Shown: piece after piece, positions 58,437-64,000 of the stretch
Layout of the letters: each line of letters begins with the position of its first letter
How positions within the stretch are numbered: position 1 is the stretch's first letter
From: Begonia masoniana
Lineage: Eukaryota > Streptophyta > Magnoliopsida > Cucurbitales > Begoniaceae
Direction of reading: 5' to 3'
Length of the DNA stretch: 64,000 nucleotides
Assembly (NCBI GenBank): GCA_022432975.1
Contig: CM039502.1
Location: 16,122,453 to 16,186,452, forward strand
Notes under the pieces: generated by a model
Database searches by the model: none
Told to the model about the DNA's origin: nothing
What the model saw: only the letters and a program-made list of their open reading frames with translations
Translations under genes and position numbers: made by a program

Positions 58437-60113
58437 TGTGATGACCCGAATGTGAACGTATGTGTACGACTGCAGGGCAAACCTCGGGACCTAAGCCGAG
58501 TGTAGGCAAATCCCGGGTCGTAAAGAGGGGGTCGTCACAATACCACATCGCTTGGGGAAGTATGTGGAAATGAAACATATGTAAAGAGACCCTCCCAACA
58601 TAGCAAGACGCGTTTTGGAGCACGATTGGCAACGGATCCCATAAGAACTCCGAAGTTAAAAGTGCTTCGGCGAGAGCAATCCCAGGTTGGGTGACCTTCC
58701 GGGAAGTTCTCGCCAAACAAGCCGTGACGGGAGTATATTGGGGCTCCGACCCAATCCCCATAGCGGACAATATCTTACTGGAATAGAGGTCGTTACAAAT
58801 GGTATCAGAGCCTATACCCAACCGGAAATGTGGCCAACGAGTACTTGGGCCCCCCAAAAAAAAAAAAAAAAAATAGGGGGGTGCTTTTGCTGCCTGAATG
58901 TGAACTTATGTGTAACTACTGCGGGCAAACCTCGGGACCTAAGCCGAGTGTAGGCGAATCCCGGGTCGTAAAGAGGGGGTCGTCACAATACCACATCGCT
59001 TGGGGAAGTATGTGGAAATGAAACATATGTAAAGAGACCCTCCCAACATAGCAAGACGCGTTTTGGAGCACGATTGGCAACGGATCCCATAAGAACTCCG
59101 AAGTTAAAAGTGCTTCGGCGAGAGCAATCCCAGGTTGGGTGACCTTCCGGGAAGTTCTCGCCAAACAAAGCCGTGACGGGAGGATATTGGGCTACGACCC
59201 AATCCCCATAGCGGACAATATCTTACTGGGATAAGAGGTCGTTACAAATGGTATCAGAGCCTATACCCAACCGGAAATGTGGCCAACGAGGACGTTGGGC
59301 CCCCTAGGGGGGGTGATTGTGATGACCTGAATGTGAACGTATGTGTACGACTGCGGGGCAAACCTCGGGACCTAAGCCGAGTGTAGGCGAATCCCGGGTC
59401 GTAAAGAGGGGGTCGTCACAATACCACATCGCTTGGGGAAGTATGTGGAAATGAAACATATGTAAAGAGACCCTCCCAACATAGCAAGACACGTTTTGGA
59501 GCACGATTGGCAACGGATCCCATAAGAACTCCGAAGTTAAAGTGCTTCGGCGAGAGCAATCCCAGGTTGGGTGACCTTCCGGGAAGTTCTCGCCAAACAA
59601 AGCCGTGACGGGAGGATATTGGGCTACGACCCAATCCCCATAGCGGACAATATCTTACTGGGATAAGAGGTCGTTACAAATGGTATCAGAGCCTATACCC
59701 AACCGGAAATGTGGCCAACGAGGACGTTGGGCCCCCTAGGGGGGGTGATTGTGATGACCTGAATGTGAACGTATGTGTACGACTGCGGGGCAAACCTCGG
59801 GACCTAAGCCGAGTGTAGGCGAATCCCGGGTCGTAAAGAGGGGGTCGTCACAATACCACATCGCTTGGGGAAGTATGTGGAAATGAAACATATGTAAAGA
59901 GACCCTCCCAACATAGCAAGACACGTTTTGGAGCACGATTGGCAACGGATCCCATAAGAACTCCGAAGTTAAAAGTGCTTCGGCGAGAGCAATCCCAAGT
60001 TGGGTAACCTTCCGGGAAGTTCTCGCAAAAAAAAAAGCCGTGAGGGGAGGATATTGTGCTACGGCCCAATCTCCAAAGCGGACAATATCTTGCTGGGAAA
60101 CGGGGTTGTTACA
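58437..60113 (+). mobile_element. Cassandra TRIM multimer: four LTRs, three internal domains
   Basis: LTRs of 361-364 bp lie at 58437-58797, about 58886-59246, 59318-59678 and 59750-60113. They start TGTGATGACC and end GTCGTTACA or GTTGTTACA. Each internal domain is 70-90 bp with a tRNA-iMet primer site (TGGTATCAGAGCC) and a GGGCCCCCTAGGGGGGG tract. The whole array is flanked by perfect CGTAA (58432-58436 and 60114-60118). Each LTR carries a 5S-rRNA-like domain. There is no coding capacity; Cassandra relies on other elements' proteins. The start of the second LTR is degraded. Confidence 0.93.
58621..58715 (+). ncRNA. 5S-rRNA-like domain in Cassandra LTR (first of four)
   Basis: GGATCCCATAAGAACTCCG, GTTAAAAGTGCTTCGGCGAG and GGTTGGGTGACCTTCCGGG correspond in order to the 3' two thirds of plant 5S rRNA, including its internal promoter region. 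The other copies are at about 59070-59164, 59501-59594 and 59934-60028. These are part of the retroelement, not ribosomal genes. Confidence 0.88.
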
Positions 60114-61290
60114 CGTAAAGCTCCTAATATTTTCATAGTCATATTTATCGCACACGAAGAGACGAGACCAGACCAATGGGTTCTTGTGTTACCATGTCAT
60201 TCATTCTCTCTTCTTCCTAAATGCATGCTTTAAAAGCAGTTATAAAAAATGTTAATCATGTACAAAATACGCACTCACCCATGAATTTTATATTTAAAAT
60301 CAATATGTTTCATCCAATACAAAACGTAGTTTTAAAATGCTGCATTTAACAATTTAATATAATCGAATTTAAAACCATCTTTCCATAAAATCCGATTTAA
60401 ACAACATTTCATAAAAATTAGAATTAAACCCATTCTTTTCACAATTCATATTAATTTGAATTTAAAAACAATGTCAATCCATTCATTTTAATTCCGCACT
60501 ACAAAACCGTCCAAAATCATCTAACTCTCTAAACTCATTCAACCAATTCATCCTCAAGCATCAACACATCACAAAACTCCTTCAAAACGCATCAAAATAC
60601 TTCCACAACATACTCTTTTCTCATAAAAAACATTATCCCATTAATCCTTTAAATCCAAATCTATCAGAATCCAAATGAAATTGAAATCTATTTCCACCTA
60701 TCAAGGTAATAAAGTCTGATATAACCATTCTAATTGTTAGAGATATTTACCGTATGTCAATTCCACCTGTTTTCCCGAAATCTCCACCGATTTCAACGAT
60801 TTCTCCGCCAAAATGATCCTCTCGACGAGACGAACACTTTACTCTAAAAGACAGATTGATGAATCCTCGATTTTCCCTTCCCGTTTCCCACTTTTCCCCA
60901 CGGTCTCTCTTGTATTTTTTTTGTCGTCAGCTCTATGTACTTCCTCCCTGGAATTTCATTTCTTCTTTTTGAAAAGCAGCGTACCCATGCCACATTTCAT
61001 CTTCTCTCTCTACGTGAATCCACAGCTACTTGCCACATAACCACCTTTTCACTTCTCTCTCTCTCAATTGTTCTCTCTCACATGAATCAACTAAAGGCAG
61101 ACACCTATACCCATTTTGAATAGTAATTTTGGGTTAATTACAAATTAACCAACTCTATCCATTCCAAAAGACAATGTTACCCTTTAGTTTTTGGTTATTT
61201 AACAATTAATCTTTGATTAAATAAATTCTTAATCACCATTTACTTTAATCTAGGCCCAATTATATTAACCTTAATCAAATTTTATTTAAT
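60114..61290. other. Remainder of the outer solo LTR, right side
   Basis: AT-rich LTR sequence with no coding signal. CTCTCTCT runs lie near 61010-61080. Nothing else is recognised. Confidence 0.6.
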
Positions 61291-62408
61291 TTTAAACGGT
61301 AGCCGATCGAGCCCCTGAATTAGCCGATCGATCGGTGCCCTCAAAATCTCGAACCCCTCGTTTATTTCAGAAGGGGCGATAGATCGCTCTTCAGGGGGCG
61401 ATCGATCGGCAACCCATCTGTGTCCGAATCTCGTTTTCTCCTTACAACATCTAATCGATCGCCCCAATTCCACGATCAATTGCCACCCTCTCTCTGCTCG
61501 AACTCCTCTTCTTCATCATTTCGGGCGATCGATCGACCCCCATGCATTTTTCCTATTTTTCCAAAAACATCAATTTTTTTCTCCTCAAAATGCATCCTTA
61601 AACTTTATACACAATATATTTTACATGTAATTCAACCAAAATATCTTCAAATAATATTATAACTCAGTTCTACAAATTTTCAAATCATTACACACAACGT
61701 CAACAAAGGGTAGACCAATCAAGAGTAACTGTCGACCGAAGTATTTTGTTTTTTGAAGACACTTATAAATAGAGGAATGAAAGCTCATGCAAAAGCACCC
61801 AATCTAAAATATGCAACGAAGTGCTGCAGAATCATAATTTGAGAATCTCCACCTTCAACTGATATTTCACCTCCTAGTTCATCAACTTATGATTGTACAC
61901 ATGGCGAGTGTGTGACAATTGTATTCATCGATATTTCGATTTCATTGTTTTTGTGAACAAGTAAAGGGTAACTCCCTGAAAAAGAGTCTTGTAAGATATT
62001 GATCGACGCTCGGAAGATCAATCAAGTGAACTCAAGAAGTTGAAATTAGAAAGAATTTTCAAGAAGAAGCCTTGAAACGCGGACGTAGGTAAGAATGGTT
62101 GAACCACGTTATCAACTCGGTTGCATTTCTTCTCTCTAAATTTCTTAGATTTTATTCACTCTAAGTTTTAACTCTGAAAAACAAATCTTATAGCTTGAGA
62201 ATATCACTATATTTGAAGTTGTCCAAATTCATAAATTAAGCACGAAAAAGTTGTTAATAACTTAATTGACCCCTCCCCTCCCCTCCCCTTCCCTTCCCTT
62301 CCCTTCCCTTCCCTCCCCTTTAAGGTTACTTTCGATCTTCAGTTGGTATTAGAGCGAAGTATTAAAACTTTTATTCTGATTAACTTGATTATATTATAAC
62401 TTAGTTCG

Positions 62409-62530
62409 ATGACATTCAATTTAAATTCTTCATATGTTAAGGGGCAATCTACTACTAAGGTTCATTTCTTTTATGGTAATGATTATGTTTATAAGAAAGT
62501 TAGGTTTTATATATTAGATAAATTAGGAGG
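62409..62530 (+). pseudogene. gag: Copia gag N-terminal fragment
   Basis: ATG at 62409 starts MTFNLNSSYVKGQSTTKVHF, then FYGNDYVYKKVRFYI, matching the usual copia gag opening (a KGQSTT…F.G.NY..WK pattern) but with the conserved Trp changed. Similarity ends near 62530. It follows the LTR and primer site by about 60 bp, as expected. The rest of the element is missing. Confidence 0.72.
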
Positions 62531-62951
62531 GTCTGGTTGCCACGTAAGGGTGTGCATCTCTAGATAAAGGGTTTTATATATGTCCCGAATAAGGGAGGGA
62601 AAGAAGGTGTGCATGATGGTAAATAGAGGGGAAAAGGAGGGGAAAGAGGGAAGGGAAAATGTTGTTCGAGGAGTTCGAAAGTTAACCAAGACTCACCCTT
62701 TTGACTTTCCATTCCATCTATAGCCCCTTCCACCCCCTTGATTGCGAAGTATACCAACCAGCAGCCGCTAATATTTCTCTCTTTTATTTTTATTTTTCCA
62801 AAAATAACTAAATATACAAAAAGAAAGAAAAGTATGAAGTTTTTGGAATTGTGGACCTCAAATGTGAATTGCGTAGTATTTTTAAAATAATGTGATTTTA
62901 CAAGTCATTATTTAATTTGTGACTTTAAAGACAAGCTTGGGTAGAACATAA
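62531..62951. other. Non-coding DNA
   Basis: No gene or repeat recognised; a GGAGGGGAAAGAGGGAAGGG purine run lies near 62637. Confidence 0.5.
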
Positions 62952-62960
62952 TTTTGAGAA

Positions 62961-63452
62961 GGACTAAAATAATTTTAGCTCTCGAAGTTTGAGTTTGGTT
63001 TAAAAAAATTTTCAAATTATGTTTATGTTAAAAAAAAAACTTTAAACTATAAAAACAAAAAAAAAATCTGGTGATTAACTGATAACCCTCCGTTTTGATA
63101 CACAAAGAACGAGGGACTGTACTTAGAGAACGATTCTCCGTTCTCCAGAGAGTGCGTTTGAGGGTGGAGATTCCCCGCACACACGTGCGAGGCACATTCT
63201 AGCGCGCGAAGAGCGTTACCCTCAAACGCACCCTGCGTTCTCTCATGCGTTACACGTGGAGAACGCCCCGAATAGAACGGGAGACCGTTCTTTGAGAACG
63301 GTCCCCCGTTCTATGTGTAATTTTCGGAACATAAGATTATCGATTAACCGCAAAAGATTTTTTTTATAGTTTAAAGTTTTTTTTAACATAAATATATTTG
63401 AGAGTTTTTTTAAACTAAACTCAAACTTTGAAAGTTAAAATGATTTTAACCC
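62961..63452. mobile_element. MULE-type MITE (492 bp)
   Basis: Terminal inverted repeats of about 120-150 bp start GGACTAAAAT at 62961 and, on the minus strand, GGGTTAAAAT at 63452. A perfect nine-base duplication TTTTGAGAA flanks it (62952-62960 and 63453-63461). The interior is GC-richer with CCGTTCT/AGAACGG motifs and short palindromes (GACCGTTCTTTGAGAACGGTC). No coding sequence. Confidence 0.9.
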
Positions 63453-63461
63453 TTTTGAGAA

Positions 63462-64000
63462 TAAAGTTTATTTAATCCTAAATATTTTGAGATTATTTAT
63501 AAATTAGAACTTCCTTTTTTTTTTTTTACAAATTGTCTCTTTATCTTTCAACAATTTAAACTTTGACGATTGCATTTTATTTAATTAAGCGTTTCAACAT
63601 AACATCTGATTTTTAAGTCGATTTCAAATTTCATCGTTCTCCAATCGCAAACAATGAAGTTAGAATAGCCATAGCAACTAGACATCGGATTAAAATACCC
63701 TATCAAGCAAAACACAACTAGATTTAAATAATAAATGAACTATCAAATCTAAATAGTTAATAATTGAAACGTTGCATCTTTTATGCATTGACTCAGTTCT
63801 TGACTTTTAAAATTAATAATCATAATAATAAAAGAAGAAAAAACTAGTGTCTCTAATGTTTGGACCCATACTCAAAACACACCAAATCCGATCATTTGGG
63901 TAAGTCTAGTTGGCTCTCTGAGCGATCCAGTTCCTTCTACCCCAAGAACCTTATCTACAAACATTTCCAAATCAGATTATTATTTTAAGAAGCCTAATAC
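63462..64000. other. Non-coding DNA to window end
   Basis: I see no gene, repeat or element boundary here. Confidence 0.5.

Larger units (their letters stand above)
57538..61692. mobile_element. Solo LTR (about 2.5 kb without its insert) with nested Cassandra
   Basis: It begins TGTCAGGCCC, ends CATTACA, and is flanked by perfect CACAA duplications (57533-57537 and 61693-61697). Removing the Cassandra multimer and its duplication leaves about 2473 bp, close to the other large LTRs here. It contains several CGATCGATCGG palindromes at 61300-61540. The ORFs are not genes. Confidence 0.85.
57069..62341 (+). mobile_element. Ty1/copia LTR (left boundary unclear), interrupted by a solo LTR
   Basis: The outer parts 57069-57537 and 61693-62341 form one LTR-like sequence once the insertion is removed: repeated GTGTCAACTG/GTGTCGACC motifs, a TATAAATA box at 61764-61771 and an end CTTCA at 62341, followed by GTTGGTATTAGAGCG, a primer-site variant. 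A copia gag start follows. A (CCCTT)n stretch lies at about 62268-62322. Confidence 0.7.

Noticed and set aside
58621..60028. A genuine 5S rRNA gene array
   Set aside because: Only the 3' two thirds match, each copy is inside an LTR with primer site and purine tract, and the array has retroelement target duplications.
58327..60176. Repeated ORFs with LPGRSPNLGLLS-like or VLLCWEGLFTYVSF segments
   Set aside because: Antisense frames across Cassandra LTRs and the 5S-like domain; they recur only because the LTR recurs.

Overview
This is a eudicot-like nuclear plant genome window dominated by nested transposable elements. The evidence is tRNA-Asp and tRNA-iMet primer sites, chromovirus, Athila/Tat-like and copia coding remnants, MULE and hAT transposons, a Cassandra 5S-bearing TRIM, GT-AG introns, and two plant-type host genes. 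I cannot name the species. There is a 100-bp run of N at 38901-39000.

Layout. 1-6419: a gag-only LTR retrotransposon (minus strand, left LTR cut by the window edge) inserted into a Ty1/copia element whose gag-protease remnant, primer site and 588-bp LTR follow (6420-8481). 10446-12284: a tiny non-autonomous Ty3/gypsy element with perfect TSDs. 13240-18404: a decayed GDP-mannose 3,5-epimerase (GME) pseudogene, split by a hAT element (13471-17232) that itself carries a gene-capturing MULE with an inverted kinase fragment (15395-16840). 18920-23413: an eight-exon, apparently intact PITH-domain gene, the clearest working host gene here. 23915-30898: a 7-kb MULE with a MuDR-type transposase, an antisense accessory gene, a long hairpin and a nested solo LTR. 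30916-33264: another solo LTR. 33.3-39.6 kb: AT-rich DNA, a 175-bp tandem repeat, a second decayed MULE accessory gene, a GATCGATC palindrome array and, inside it, a compound palindromic SINE-like element. 39.6-44.5 kb: a second decayed MULE transposase split by a solo LTR. 45035-54163: a complete but stop-riddled Tekay/Del-type chromovirus inside an older gypsy fragment. 54849-55182: a small two-exon GRF zinc-finger gene. 56.2-57.1 kb: a captured gene fragment between direct repeats. 57.1-62.5 kb: a copia LTR and gag fragment holding a solo LTR, which holds a four-LTR Cassandra multimer. 62961-63452: a MULE-type MITE.

Functionally there are at most two candidate host genes (PITH and GRF); nearly everything else is mobile DNA or its debris. 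Many insertions were timed and bounded by target-site duplications read directly from the sequence. The most unusual items are the TG/CA-bounded palindromic SINE-like composite at 36709-37689, the Pack-MULE hairpin, the Cassandra multimer, and a short CATCTWCCG motif forming arrays in several LTR families. All protein assignments are from recognised motifs and family knowledge, not database searches.
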